DNA of 64,000 nucleotides from Bradyrhizobium sp. S69 (GCF_009766005.1 NZ_LMUK01000024.1:180992-244991); one strand, 5' to 3'. Numbered from the stretch's first letter, positions 35,047-43,239 are shown. The notes: a model not told the origin generated them from the letters alone. Program-made: numbers and translations.

Positions 35047-35906
35047 TGCGTGATTTCCTTCCGGATATCGACGGTGCGCAGGATCAGCGACACCATCGCC
35101 AGCAGGATCACGGTGAGGACAACCGCGCTGGCCGCAGCACTCGGATATTGCAGCACCGAGATGTCCTCGTAGAACGCGCCGACGACTGAAGCTGAACTGC
35201 CGCCGGACATCACCTTGGTGACGAAGAAATCACCCATCACGATCGAGGCCACGAAGATCGACCCGAGCGCGATGCCGCTTTTGGACAGCGGCACCACGAT
35301 CAGCCGCATGATATCGAAACGGCTGGCGCCGGCATCGACCGCGGCCTCCACCACCCGCTTGTCGATGCGGGCCATCGAGTTGAAGATCGGCACGATCATG
35401 AAGATCGTCAGCTGATGCACATAGGCAACGACCACCGCAAAGCTCGAATAGAGCAGGAAGGTGAGCGGCTCGTGGATCAGGCCGATGCGCAGCAGCGCCG
35501 AGTTGATCAGGCCTTCCTTGCCCAACAGCGGAATCCAGGAAATCATCCGGATGATGTTGGAGGTCCAGAACGGTACCGTGCAGATCAAAAACAGGCCGAT
35601 CGCCAGCAGCGGGTTGCGGACGTGGAACACCAGGAAATAGGCGATGAAGAAGCCGAGGATCAGAGTGAAGAACCAGGTCAGCACCGTGAACTTCACGGTT
35701 TCGTAGTAGAGATTGAAGGTCAACGCCGACGTCAGCACGTTGCGGTAGTTCGCCAGCGTAAAGGTCGGGATCAGGCCGCCGAAGCCGTCGGTTTCGAACA
35801 CGCTCGCCACCAGCACCACCAGGATGGGCAGGACGAAGAACGGAATCAGCACCAGCATCAGCGGCGATATATAGAGCCAGCCCACGAGCGGTCGGGAAAC
35901 GGTCAT
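35043..35906 (-). CDS. Spermidine/putrescine-class ABC permease (PotB-like)
   Basis: A 287-aa permease. The first segment is LYISPLMLVLIPFFVLPILV. The class-typical NTLRIS-equivalent region is YYETVKFTVLTWFFTLILGF, and the coupling loop is EAAVDAGASRFDIMRLIVVPL. ATG 35906 follows GAGAG at 6 bases; upstream frame extension is not protein-like. The gene is 76 bases after the binding-protein gene, with a hairpin between them. Confidence 0.92.
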   Translation of the reverse strand: MTVSRPLVGWLYISPLMLVLIPFFVLPILVVLVASVFETDGFGGLIPTFTLANYRNVLTSALTFNLYYETVKFTVLTWFFTLILGFFIAYFLVFHVRNPLLAIGLFLICTVPFWTSNIIRMISWIPLLGKEGLINSALLRIGLIHEPLTFLLYSSFAVVVAYVHQLTIFMIVPIFNSMARIDKRVVEAAVDAGASRFDIMRLIVVPLSKSGIALGSIFVASIVMGDFFVTKVMSGGSSASVVGAFYEDISVLQYPSAAASAVVLTVILLAMVSLILRTVDIRKEITQ

Positions 35907-35936
35907 AGATTCTCTCGGTGGAAATCGACAAATGCT

Positions 35937-35962
35937 CCGGCCGGCGCGAAAACGCCGACCGG
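35937..35962 (-). terminator. Intercistronic hairpin after the binding-protein gene
   Basis: CCGGCCGGCG and CGCCGACCGG pair at 9 of 10 positions around a 6-base loop, 21 bases past the binding-protein stop and before the permease ATG. Hairpins here commonly stabilise or attenuate the transcript so that the receptor is made in excess. Confidence 0.55.
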
Positions 35963-35982
35963 GAATGGGCAAGCAGCGTGGA

Positions 35983-37302
35983 TCAGGCGACCTTGAAGTC
36001 GTTCCAGCGCTTGTTCATGTAGGCCGACTCGTCCATCAGCGTGTTCCAGCACGAGATGTTGGTGACGCGATCGACAAAGGATCCGCCGTCGCGGACGGTG
36101 CCGGCCACTTCCATCGGCACGCCGTACGGATCGGTGACGGGTTCGGGGGCCGGCTTGCCCTCGTACCAGAAGGTGTATTCGGCCGGCGTCATGAACTTCT
36201 TGGCGGTCGAGGGCACCGGGCTGTAATAGCCGTAGCGGCTGACGAAGGCGCCCTGCCAGCCCGACATGTACCAGTTCATGTATTCATAGGCGGCATCGAG
36301 CTTCTTGCCGGTCAGGTGCTTCATCAGGCCCATGCCGTTGCACCAGCCGCGATAGCCTTCCTTGCCGTCCTTGATGTTGACCGGGGCATAGGTGCAGGGA
36401 ATCTGCTTGACCCGGACAGCGGCGACCGCGGGCGACCACATCGACTGGATCACCACTTCGCCGGCCGCCATCAGCTGCACCGATTGATCGAAGGTGGTCC
36501 AGGTGGCGCGGAACTGGCCGGCCTTTTTCAGCTCGATCAGCTTGTCGCAGGTGAAGTCGATCTCCTTCTTGGTCATGTTGCCTTTGTTGCCGTATTTGAT
36601 CAGACCCGCGCTTTCAAAGCACAGCGCAGCATCCATGATGCCGATCGCCGGCACGTCCAGGATGGCGGCCTTGCCCTTGAATTTCGGATCGATCAGATCC
36701 TTCCACGCGGTCACGGTGTGACCGACCAGATCGGGGCGGTAGCCGATCGAATCGGCGTTGTAGACCTGGGGAACGTTGGTCAGCCATTCGGTGACGCCGT
36801 CGTGCAACTCGGTCGAATCGGGCTTTTCGACATAGAGCGCCTCGTACGGCGAGATGCCCTGGCGCGGGATCTTCTTGCCGTCGAGTTCGCCCTTGGTGAA
36901 GATCGGCAGGAAATTGTCGAACTCCTTGATCTTCTTGGCCTGGATGCCCTGGATGACGCCGCGCTTGGCGGCAAGCTTGGCCTGCCAGCCCTCGAGGTCG
37001 GCGATGTCGACGCTGTTCGGCTGGGTGATGAAACGATTGATCGCGGCCGAGGTGTCGAGATTCTGCATCGTCACCTTGAAGCCGAGATCCTTGGCCGCCT
37101 GGTCGCCGATCGCCTTCACCACGGAATAGGACACGCCGACATGACGCAATTCGATGTCCTTGATCTCCTGCGCCCAGATGGTGGGGAAACCGGTGATCGT
37201 GCCGCTTCCCGCCGCAGCACCAGCGGCTGCGGCCGCTCCCTTCAGCAGCGAACGACGACTGAGGCCGCGTTTGCCGTTCGAGCTCCTGGTTGGATCCTTC
37301 AT
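35983..37302 (-). CDS. Tat-exported ABC substrate-binding protein (PotD/SBP family)
   Basis: A 439-aa receptor. The Tat signal is RGLSRRSLLKGAAAAAGAA. The mature part shows EIKDIELRHVGVSYSVVKAI, NSVDIADLEGWQAK, a hinge region WKDLIDPKFKGKAAILDVP and the C-lobe WCNGMGLMKHLTGKKLDAAY with WYMSGWQGAFVSRYGYY, as in PotD-like proteins. GGGGA lies about 6 bases before ATG 37302. It opens the five-gene importer/hydrolase operon. The ligand could be a polyamine, opine or related cation; the binding residues cannot be resolved here. Confidence 0.9.
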   Translation of the reverse strand: MKDPTRSSNGKRGLSRRSLLKGAAAAAGAAAGSGTITGFPTIWAQEIKDIELRHVGVSYSVVKAIGDQAAKDLGFKVTMQNLDTSAAINRFITQPNSVDIADLEGWQAKLAAKRGVIQGIQAKKIKEFDNFLPIFTKGELDGKKIPRQGISPYEALYVEKPDSTELHDGVTEWLTNVPQVYNADSIGYRPDLVGHTVTAWKDLIDPKFKGKAAILDVPAIGIMDAALCFESAGLIKYGNKGNMTKKEIDFTCDKLIELKKAGQFRATWTTFDQSVQLMAAGEVVIQSMWSPAVAAVRVKQIPCTYAPVNIKDGKEGYRGWCNGMGLMKHLTGKKLDAAYEYMNWYMSGWQGAFVSRYGYYSPVPSTAKKFMTPAEYTFWYEGKPAPEPVTDPYGVPMEVAGTVRDGGSFVDRVTNISCWNTLMDESAYMNKRWNDFKVA

Positions 37303-37662
37303 CCGATTCCCCTTTTCCTGATTCGCGTGTGAAATTTGGCCGCAAATTTTCGCGCGCGCGAACGAACTTCGTCGCACGTGTCGATCGCCCCCCAAGGGCA
37401 GGTAAATTTCGCTTGGCTATTAGGTTGATGCTGTTGCCGTTGCACCGTGACATGAAGTCTACGGAGGCTGACGTCAGCCGATAGTAGTCATTTGACTAGG
37501 GTCGGGTGAACGCAATTGCGTTCATCCCCGGGTCGGCGGTGACAGAGCCGCTCGGGGTGCGCGTGTGGTAGCGCTGTCGCAATTCAACGGCGAGATCGGG
37601 ACTAGCGCGGAATGATTATCTTCGAATCGTCATCTAGGCGCGATTCGCAGCGACAAAGCCCA
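37303..37662. other. Promoter region of the polyamine-type importer operon
   Basis: Intergenic, 360 bases, no gene. Its right half contains three closely spaced palindromes (separate entry); the left half, next to the binding-protein ATG, holds CG-alternating sequence around 37351-37361 only. Confidence 0.5.
37466..37524. promoter_or_regulatory. Three consecutive palindromes, putative operator array
   Basis: GGCTGACGTCAGCC (37466-37479) and TGAACGCAATTGCGTTCA (37507-37524) are perfect palindromes; TAGTCA-TT-TGACTA (37485-37498) lies between them. The array is about 165 bases upstream of the importer operon start and 139 bases past the HxlR gene end. Confidence 0.5.
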
Positions 37663-38010
37663 TCACCCGGCAGATCGTTCGACGACCATCGGTGGGCTCG
37701 CGTACTTTTGTCCCCAAGCCTGCATGGCAACGAGGATCGGGCCGAGGTCGCGCCCCTTGTCGGTCAGCACATAATCGGCCCGCGGCGGAGACATCGAATA
37801 GAAACGCCGCTCCACGATGCCATGTTGCTCAAGCGTCCTCAGGCGCTCCGACAACGTCGTCGGTGCGATGCCACTCAGCGAATCCTGGAGGTCCTGAAAG
37901 CGCCTCGCACCGTGAACCAGCAGGTCGCGCAGGACCAGGCAGGTCCAGGTCGATCCGATCGCACTGAGTGTGCAAGCCACCGGGCAGTCGTCGTCATACT
38001 GCTTTTGCAT
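37663..38010 (-). CDS. HxlR family transcriptional regulator
   Basis: A 115-aa winged-helix regulator. The family start DCPVACTLSAIGSTWTCLVL includes the N-terminal Cys seen in many HxlR proteins. It is followed by LLVHGARRFQDLQDSLSGIA, the recognition helix PTTLSERLRTLEQHGIVER and the wing SMSPPRADYVLTDKGRDLGP. HxlR proteins sense electrophiles, oxidants or aldehydes. It is divergent from the small exported protein at 38141; direct repeats between them are likely its operator. No clear ribosome site precedes the ATG. Confidence 0.92.
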   Translation of the reverse strand: MQKQYDDDCPVACTLSAIGSTWTCLVLRDLLVHGARRFQDLQDSLSGIAPTTLSERLRTLEQHGIVERRFYSMSPPRADYVLTDKGRDLGPILVAMQAWGQKYASPPMVVERSAG

Positions 38011-38029
38011 GGCCTAACCTATCCAGCGA

Positions 38030-38096
38030 TCACGATTTTGGCAACTCACTTCGATTTTTCGGGAATTCACGATTTCGGCAATTGACTTCGTATTTA
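38030..38096. promoter_or_regulatory. 30-bp direct repeat, putative HxlR operator
   Basis: The bases 38030-38059 and 38067-38096 match at about 24 of 30 positions (shared TCACGATTT, GGCAA, ACTTCG) with a 37-base start-to-start distance. They fill the divergent promoter region between the HxlR gene and the small exported protein gene. Confidence 0.55.
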
Positions 38097-38140
38097 ATAG
38101 TCACTATCGACGTGATATGCAAGATTATGGAGAGAGCCAA

Positions 38141-38362
38141 ATGCGCAAGACCCTTGTTACGATTCTGTTTTCGGCACTGATGGCGGCGTCGTCGGTCCAA
38201 ATCGCCGCTGCGGCGCAGCATCCCGTCGGACATCACCATGCCCATAAGGCAATCAGTCGGGCTGCTCTGACCAACGACCAGTTCCGCAACTCCAACAACG
38301 AGCAGTTGCGGGATACCACCGTCTACGGCATGTGCGGCAATCTTCCCGGTCCGTGCCAGTAA
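38141..38362 (+). CDS. Small exported protein, unknown function
   Basis: A 73-aa protein. The signal peptide MRKTLVTILFSALMAASSV ends near IAAAAQ. The mature part is about 48 residues with a His-rich start (HPVGHHHAHKA) and a C-terminal Cys pair YGMCGNLPGPCQ that could form a disulfide. ATG 38141 has GGAGAG 7 bases upstream. No family is recognised. Divergent from the HxlR gene, so it may be HxlR-controlled and related to redox or metal stress. Confidence 0.75.
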   Translation: MRKTLVTILFSALMAASSVQIAAAAQHPVGHHHAHKAISRAALTNDQFRNSNNEQLRDTTVYGMCGNLPGPCQ

Positions 38363-38849
38363 GCAATAGCGGAGGCTGACAACGGCCTGCTTGGGTAGCG
38401 ATCTTGTGGCCGCGCGGGTTCGATCCCCGGCGGCAGCGCGGGCTGGCGAGTACGCAGCCTCTCAAGAACACGCCCAATCGGGGCTATGGACGCGCGGCGC
38501 CGGGGCAGTCATCGACAATTCCCGATATCGTCGTGCCGAACCATGCGGCGGGGCTTGCCTGGCCCGCCGCATGGGGGCCGATAGGCTCCTTCCTGGAGGA
38601 GCGACGGCATGGCAGCCGCGGCGCGCCCGCAGCGCCCAGGCCAGCCAATCAAACGTTTGGATCCAGGACTTCGAGCCGTCGAAGCGGTCGGTTCCAATGG
38701 CCCGCGCGTTCCGCAAGGCTTCAACGAGGCTTCAATGGAAAGTTTCTCGAACAAAGTTGCCCGCCAAACAAATAAGCGCGCCTGGCCCAAGCCAAACGCG
38801 CCTTCATTTACGTCGAATTGTCGGCTGCTAATCCCTTAGGCCTTGCGGG
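38363..38849. other. Intergenic stretch without a supported gene
   Basis: Reading frames here overlap in several phases with no ribosome site or family match. GGTTCGATCCCC at 38417-38428 resembles a tRNA T-loop but no full cloverleaf surrounds it, so it may be a relic or chance. Confidence 0.4.
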
Positions 38850-39554
38850 CTATCCGGGGCTCAGCTGGGCCCATTGGCGACCGCCATTCAGTTCCCTGAG
38901 CTGATTCACGTAAGCCTCAGGCTTCTGCAAATGGAACGGCGTCTTCAGGCCCATGAAGGACGCGATCTCGCCAATGAATGAGGTGCAATTGGTGGTCTCG
39001 GCATTCCAGAGCGGATTGGTCTCTTGAAGATGCTTGATATAAGCGAACGTCTTCATGGCGTCGGCTTCGCTGAGATAAACCCGGTAGCTGGCCGTCAGAT
39101 ATTGAACGTCCAGGTCTCCATAGGTGGCTCCCGTTCCCGCCGGCACCCACATCAGATGCCCCAGCATGTACGGAACCTCGTCGCCCTGCGGCCACAAGCC
39201 GGCGACTTCGACCTTCTTGTCGGTGGTCTTGCCGAACCAAACAAAGGCATGACCATAGGTAGCGGCAGTGCGCGCGCGGAAATCGACGTAATAAGGCCCT
39301 TTGGCGGAGACGCCAGCCTGGGACCTTCGAACCGGCTTCACCTCATTAGAAGGTGAAACCGCATCTGATGTAGCAACCGCTGCGACGACACTGCGCTTCG
39401 CTGACGGCTTGTGCGGAGTGGGATCCTGCTGATCAGTGCTGGCAGCAACCTGCTGTGCAACACTGTTTCCAGTTCCCAGACCCACGGTGGCTGTGAGGAC
39501 AAGCGCCCCCAGAACCAATCGTGGACCTATCTTTCCCCAGATCACTCTCGTCAT
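38850..39554 (-). CDS. Exported protein with permuted NlpC/P60 (LRAT-like) features
   Basis: A 234-aa protein with an N-terminal export segment (LVLGALVLTATVGLGTGNSVA) and a Pro/Ser/Lys-rich linker to about residue 85. The C-terminal domain has a His in ATYGHAFVWFG preceding a Cys in TTNCTSFIGEIA. That His-before-Cys order and the NC motif resemble permuted papain-like hydrolases (YiiX/LRAT group). This is my inference from two motifs; no database match was made. It could act on the cell envelope or lipids. It is monocistronic by position. Confidence 0.7.
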   Translation of the reverse strand: MTRVIWGKIGPRLVLGALVLTATVGLGTGNSVAQQVAASTDQQDPTPHKPSAKRSVVAAVATSDAVSPSNEVKPVRRSQAGVSAKGPYYVDFRARTAATYGHAFVWFGKTTDKKVEVAGLWPQGDEVPYMLGHLMWVPAGTGATYGDLDVQYLTASYRVYLSEADAMKTFAYIKHLQETNPLWNAETTNCTSFIGEIASFMGLKTPFHLQKPEAYVNQLRELNGGRQWAQLSPG

Positions 39555-39621
39555 TTAACCCTCGCCGGACCAAGACAACGAATCTAGCAGCCCCTGCCCG
39601 TCAAAGGCATTCCCAGGGCAA

Positions 39622-39825
39622 TTAGCCCTTGGTTACGATCGGAGCCGGAGCCTTGCCAATCGGACCCTTACCGATCGGGCCCTTGCCAATCGGACCCTTG
39701 CCGATGGGCGCTTTGCCAATCGGAGCTTCCGAGTAGACGGGCTGCGGGCGGGGAAGGTCAGCAGCGCGAGCAACGCTAGCGACGGCGAAGGTAGCGACGG
39801 CTCCGATAATCACAACTTTCAACAT
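39622..39825 (-). CDS. Small exported protein with (G/A)PIGK tandem repeats
   Basis: A 67-aa protein. The signal peptide MLKVVIIGAVATFAVASVA is cleaved near ARAAD. About five repeats of the pentad APIGK/GPIGK follow, encoded by a 15-bp tandem DNA repeat (about 39651-39725). GGAGG lies 6 bases before the ATG, which supports real expression. Function unknown; similar short exported repeat proteins occur in Bradyrhizobium. The repeat is likely length-variable among strains. Confidence 0.75.
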   Translation of the reverse strand: MLKVVIIGAVATFAVASVARAADLPRPQPVYSEAPIGKAPIGKGPIGKGPIGKGPIGKAPAPIVTKG

Positions 39826-40014
39826 AGCAATCCTCCAGCAATGGGTGTCCCAAGTCTCGGTTAATCGTTAACCGCTCCGCCGTTGCGATGCAATTAACAG
39901 AGCTCAACACCACCGCCGCCCACCCCCCTTTTTTGCCAAATGTTGCAGAAAAGGCACGAACCGCACGACTGTCAGGCGCGGCCGAATTGATATTCGCGAC
40001 CGCAAGCGCCGCCA

Positions 40015-40599
40015 TCAGTAAACTTTCGGTAAAACGCGGTAAGTCCGCACCATATATTCGCGATATTGGTCGCCAAAAGTGTCCAGCATGATTCGCTCCT
40101 CACGCGAGACGCGGCCAAAAAACAAAACCCCGAAGCCGACAATGCCCGAGAGCCCCGCCACCCAGTTCGGCAGCAGGAGCGCCTGGGCAAAGGCCCAAAG
40201 CCAGAAGGCCGAATACATCGGATGCCGGACCTTTTGGTAGACCCCGTCGGTGATGAGCCGGTGATCGACCCGCACGTCGAGGCTGACGGACCAGTTCCGG
40301 CCGAGCGCCCGGTGCGTCAGTTGAAACATCGAGAGCGAGACGATCGCAAACAGCAGGCCCAGCCAAGCTTGAACCGGGTGGAACGCATAATCGGCGAAAT
40401 GCGGGATGCCGGTGCAGATATACAGGACCGGCAACAGGCCGAGCCCGGTCAGCGATATCAGCAACAGCGCGGTTTCGCGCGGACCTCGGGCGCTGCGCGC
40501 GACCGGCGTGCGATTTGAACGCCTCGCATATTTGTAGCGGATCGCATACCAGCCGATGGCCAGCATCACGAAAACGAATTTTGAGAACGCAGGTGTCAT
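40015..40599 (-). CDS. Isoprenylcysteine carboxyl methyltransferase (ICMT) family membrane protein
   Basis: A 194-aa integral membrane protein with about five hydrophobic segments. The C-terminal ICMT/PEMT-like core is LITDGVYQKVRHPMYSAFWL, where RHPMY is the SAM-associated signature, followed by EERIMLDTFGDQYREYMVR, whose Glu pair is conserved in the family. Bacterial members methylate unknown small or lipid substrates. ATG 40599 is preferred; an upstream frame start at 40647 adds a non-hydrophobic tail. No operon partner. Confidence 0.88.
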   Translation of the reverse strand: MTPAFSKFVFVMLAIGWYAIRYKYARRSNRTPVARSARGPRETALLLISLTGLGLLPVLYICTGIPHFADYAFHPVQAWLGLLFAIVSLSMFQLTHRALGRNWSVSLDVRVDHRLITDGVYQKVRHPMYSAFWLWAFAQALLLPNWVAGLSGIVGFGVLFFGRVSREERIMLDTFGDQYREYMVRTYRVLPKVY

Positions 40600-40684
40600 G
40601 ACGCCGCTCAGCCTGGGCTGGTTCAAGTGAGGGCCTGCTTTAGGCAACTTTGCCGATCAGCGCCACTCGAATGCAGTTTTCTTG

Positions 40685-40720
40685 GATCAGGTCTCGTGGT
40701 CAGGTCCCGTGGTCAGGTCT
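40685..40720. repeat. Short tandem repeat, 13-bp unit
   Basis: Three near copies of GGTCAGGTCTCGT between the ICMT-like and SGNH hydrolase genes. Confidence 0.6.
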
Positions 40721-40836
40721 CTCTTGGCCGGCTGACACGACCCGGCGGCTTTGCCTTGAGGACACGGTACGTTGTATGTGGGCAGGCCGCATGATTAGTC
40801 TTAAGCCGCAGTCGCACGCGTTGAGGCAGTTTCGCG

Positions 40837-41685
40837 ATGACCATGGCCATCCATAGGTACCGGCCCATGTCGAGCGGCAATGGACCAGGTTTTTTTGTCA
40901 ACGGTTCCCGCTCCATCAAGGATACCTTCACCCGGTGCTGCCAAATAGCCTACCTCGGCGCCGCGATCCTGGGTTGTGCAACGGAACGTGCGTCGGCGCA
41001 GGCCGCGGCGAACATGTCCGCCGCGGAAATCTGCCTCGCTGCGAATTCGAGCCTTTCCTTGGGCGCGCGTTTGCCGCGCACCGCTGACCATCTGAAATCC
41101 GGCGAGCCACTCAAGATCGTTGCCATCGGTTCGTCCTCGACCGTGGGACTTTGGGAGCTTCGTCCGGCGGCAACCTATCCCGAGGTGATGCGACGGGAGA
41201 TCGAGCGGCTGCAATCGAACGCCAGGATCAGCGTCGTCAACAGCGGTCGCGTCGGCGACACCATTCCCGATAACATCGCCCGCTTCGAACGCGACGTTTT
41301 CGCATTCGCGCCGGATCTTATCTTGTGGCAGCTCGGCACCAACGACATCGCCTGGGGCGGCCATGTCGACGACCAGCTCAAGAGCAAGGTCGTTCAAGCC
41401 GTCCACGCGCTGAAGGCCAGCGGCGCCGATGTGGTGCTGATCGACCTGCAATACACGCCGATGGTGCTGGCGTCCGACTATTCGAGAATGCAGGCCCTGA
41501 TCACCGAGGTCGCCCAGCAAGAACGGATCGGCCTGTTTTCCCGGTTCGCATTGATGCGCAAGTCGATCGACGCCGGCCTTGCGCCGGACGCGCTCGTGTC
41601 CTGGGACAGACTGCACAATTCGAGCGAAGGCTACGATTGCATCGGGCGAGCGCTGGCGCGCACGATTCTGGCAAGCACGCGTTGA
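40837..41685 (+). CDS. SGNH/GDSL hydrolase, exported
   Basis: A 282-aa lipase/esterase-fold protein. An N-terminal segment CCQIAYLGAAILGCATERASA is probably an export signal. SGNH blocks are intact: block I VAIGSSSTVG with the nucleophile Ser, block II NSGRVGDTI, block III LGTNDIAWGG and block V DRLHNSSEGYD with the catalytic Asp and His. The likely role is removal of acyl groups from a polysaccharide, peptidoglycan or lipid. Starts at 40837 or 40867 lack a ribosome site, so the N-terminus is uncertain. Confidence 0.88.
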   Translation: MTMAIHRYRPMSSGNGPGFFVNGSRSIKDTFTRCCQIAYLGAAILGCATERASAQAAANMSAAEICLAANSSLSLGARLPRTADHLKSGEPLKIVAIGSSSTVGLWELRPAATYPEVMRREIERLQSNARISVVNSGRVGDTIPDNIARFERDVFAFAPDLILWQLGTNDIAWGGHVDDQLKSKVVQAVHALKASGADVVLIDLQYTPMVLASDYSRMQALITEVAQQERIGLFSRFALMRKSIDAGLAPDALVSWDRLHNSSEGYDCIGRALARTILASTR

Positions 41686-41760
41686 AACAAGCAGGCTTGG
41701 AAACAGGCAGGCTTGGAAACAGGCAGGCTTGAAACGAAAGAGCTTGGAAACGAACGGGCT
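41682..41760. repeat. Tandem repeat, 15-16-bp unit
   Basis: Five copies of TTGGAAACAGGCAGGC-like units begin at the stop of the SGNH hydrolase gene; units two and three are identical. Confidence 0.8.
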
Positions 41761-41767
41761 CGAAGAG

Positions 41768-42961
41768 TCACTGCCCGATCAGCGAACCGTCAGCCTGAAA
41801 TCGACCGACAGGGCCGGTTGGCGCCGTGATCTCGTCGAATTCGAGCGGACCGCAGGTAATCATGCAGTAGTCGTAAGGCGCACGCTGGGCGTTTCCCATC
41901 AGGAACTGATAGTGCAATCGCATGAAATTGAACCTGTAACGCCTGAAGGACGCCGGATCCATCATGGAATGGATCTGCACGCGGCGGATATTCGGCCGCC
42001 CATCCAGTTCCTCGCGCCCTACTCGCTTCAGCCTCACCGGGTCGAACCGGTAAAAGCTGATCACGTCATCACGCGCCTGGTATTCCACCCAACGGATCGA
42101 GGTCTCGCCGGCAACGGCTCGTGTCGCCTGTCGAAAGGAAGCGCCTTTCGGGTGCAACGCGAACTTCGGGATCGTGGCGCCGACCGTCAGAATGCACAGT
42201 GGCGGCCCATGTCTGGAGAATTGCGAATCCTGCTTCAAACTCCGCGCCACCGCTGCGAGCGCCATCGCGGCGCCAAGCGAGTGAGCGACCACCAGAATTT
42301 CGTCGACATCGGCCTTGCGGACCCGTTCAAGAATCTTGCCTGCGAAATCGTCGATCCTCTGCTCCATCTCAGGTTGTTGGCCACGAAGCAGCTGCCGGGA
42401 AAAAATATTGTCGTCGAGCGCGTGATTGATCCTGCGGCGCGGGCCGAGCCAGTGCATCAGCACGAGGAAAATCACGACCGCGAGCAAGATGCCTGCAATC
42501 GCTGCCGCGACACCCGTCAAACCCGACAGCCGGGTTACCGCGTCAGCGAGCCCGGCGCCGACCAACCCGAACAGCGCGACCGAGACATACGGAAAGATGA
42601 AAAAGCCGGCGTATTTCCAATTTGCGCCGACATAGCGAAACCAGGTTCCGGTCGCGAAGAAGTCAAATAACGCAAACATGGAATGATAGAGACGCGACAG
42701 CATTCCTCGCCGGGATTCGCGCAGGACAAGATCATCCCAGCGCAGCATCTCGAAAGTCGTCTCGGTCCTCCAGTTCGGCCCCCAGGCCTGCGACTGCCAG
42801 GACGCGCTGACATCAGAGCAATCGAGCAGCGCCGAGGTTTGCGACGAAACGTTCCAGGTTTTCTTGAAGGCCGAAAGTGACCGGCGAAAGCGTTCGACCT
42901 GCTGTTCGGGCGTTATCGGATCGTAGCCACCGATATGAAAGACATGTCGCCGCCCGATCAT
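41768..42961 (-). CDS. Membrane protein with lipase-like AHSLG motif
   Basis: A 397-aa protein. Residues about 105-190 hold two to three hydrophobic segments (KYAGFFIFPYVSVALFGLVG and AAAIAGILLAVVIFLVLMHW). The C-terminal soluble part has a nucleophile-elbow-like VVAHSLGAAMAL, and FHIGGYDPITPEQQ opens the N-terminus. These suggest an alpha/beta-hydrolase, but acid and His partners were not assigned. AAGGAG directly abuts the ATG at 42961, too close for normal initiation. I do not recognise a named family. Confidence 0.75.
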   Translation of the reverse strand: MIGRRHVFHIGGYDPITPEQQVERFRRSLSAFKKTWNVSSQTSALLDCSDVSASWQSQAWGPNWRTETTFEMLRWDDLVLRESRRGMLSRLYHSMFALFDFFATGTWFRYVGANWKYAGFFIFPYVSVALFGLVGAGLADAVTRLSGLTGVAAAIAGILLAVVIFLVLMHWLGPRRRINHALDDNIFSRQLLRGQQPEMEQRIDDFAGKILERVRKADVDEILVVAHSLGAAMALAAVARSLKQDSQFSRHGPPLCILTVGATIPKFALHPKGASFRQATRAVAGETSIRWVEYQARDDVISFYRFDPVRLKRVGREELDGRPNIRRVQIHSMMDPASFRRYRFNFMRLHYQFLMGNAQRAPYDYCMITCGPLEFDEITAPTGPVGRFQADGSLIGQ

Positions 42962-42981
42962 CTCCTTTTGGCTCCAATATG

Positions 42982-43028
42982 CTAGAGCCTTCTCGGTTCT
43001 GATGGAATCAGAACCGAGAAGGCTCTAG
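42982..43028. repeat. 22-bp perfect inverted repeat (long hairpin)
   Basis: Arms 42982-43003 and 43007-43028 are perfectly complementary around GGA; they begin with CTAGAGCC. It lies upstream of the AHSLG gene and next to further repeats. Confidence 0.85.
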
Positions 43029-43092
43029 GCTCTTGTTTTGACGCGTTTTCTTGACGCGAACCGGCGTCCACTTCGCTCGAAAACGCTCTAGT
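43029..43092. repeat. Interspersed Bradyrhizobium-type repeat (GCGTTTTC...CTCTAG)
   Basis: I recognise the segment with TTGACGCGAACCGG and CACTTCGCTCGAAAACGC as a recurrent intergenic element of Bradyrhizobium genomes. GCGTTTTC and GAAAACGC form its ends. Confidence 0.5.
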
Positions 43093-43128
43093 CGATCGAT
43101 TACATAACACCAAACGGTTCAAACTCGA

Positions 43129-43239
43129 CCTCATCCTGAGGAGCGCGCTCTTGCGCGCGTCTCGAAGGATGGCGGTGAGTCCGTGCGGTGCGGCCATCCT
43201 TCGAGACGCATCGCAAGTGCGATGCTCCTCAGGATGAGG
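43129..43239. repeat. Nested inverted repeat (CATCCTTCGAG family, copy 2)
   Basis: A 16-bp perfect outer inverted repeat (43129-43144 with 43224-43239) and a 15-bp inner one (43158-43172 with 43194-43208). Same plan and core words as 27105-27219. Confidence 0.75.

Noticed and set aside
35932..37332. Plus-strand open frame of 466 codons
   Set aside because: Antisense to the Tat-exported binding protein gene; no recognisable protein features.
38417..38428. tRNA T-loop-like GGTTCGATCCCC
   Set aside because: Flanking bases do not form acceptor, D or anticodon arms; the T-stem itself is imperfect.
38391..38831. Plus-strand frame of 146 codons in the 38.4-38.8 kb gap
   Set aside because: No ribosome site, no consistent composition, and competing frames of similar length over the same bases.
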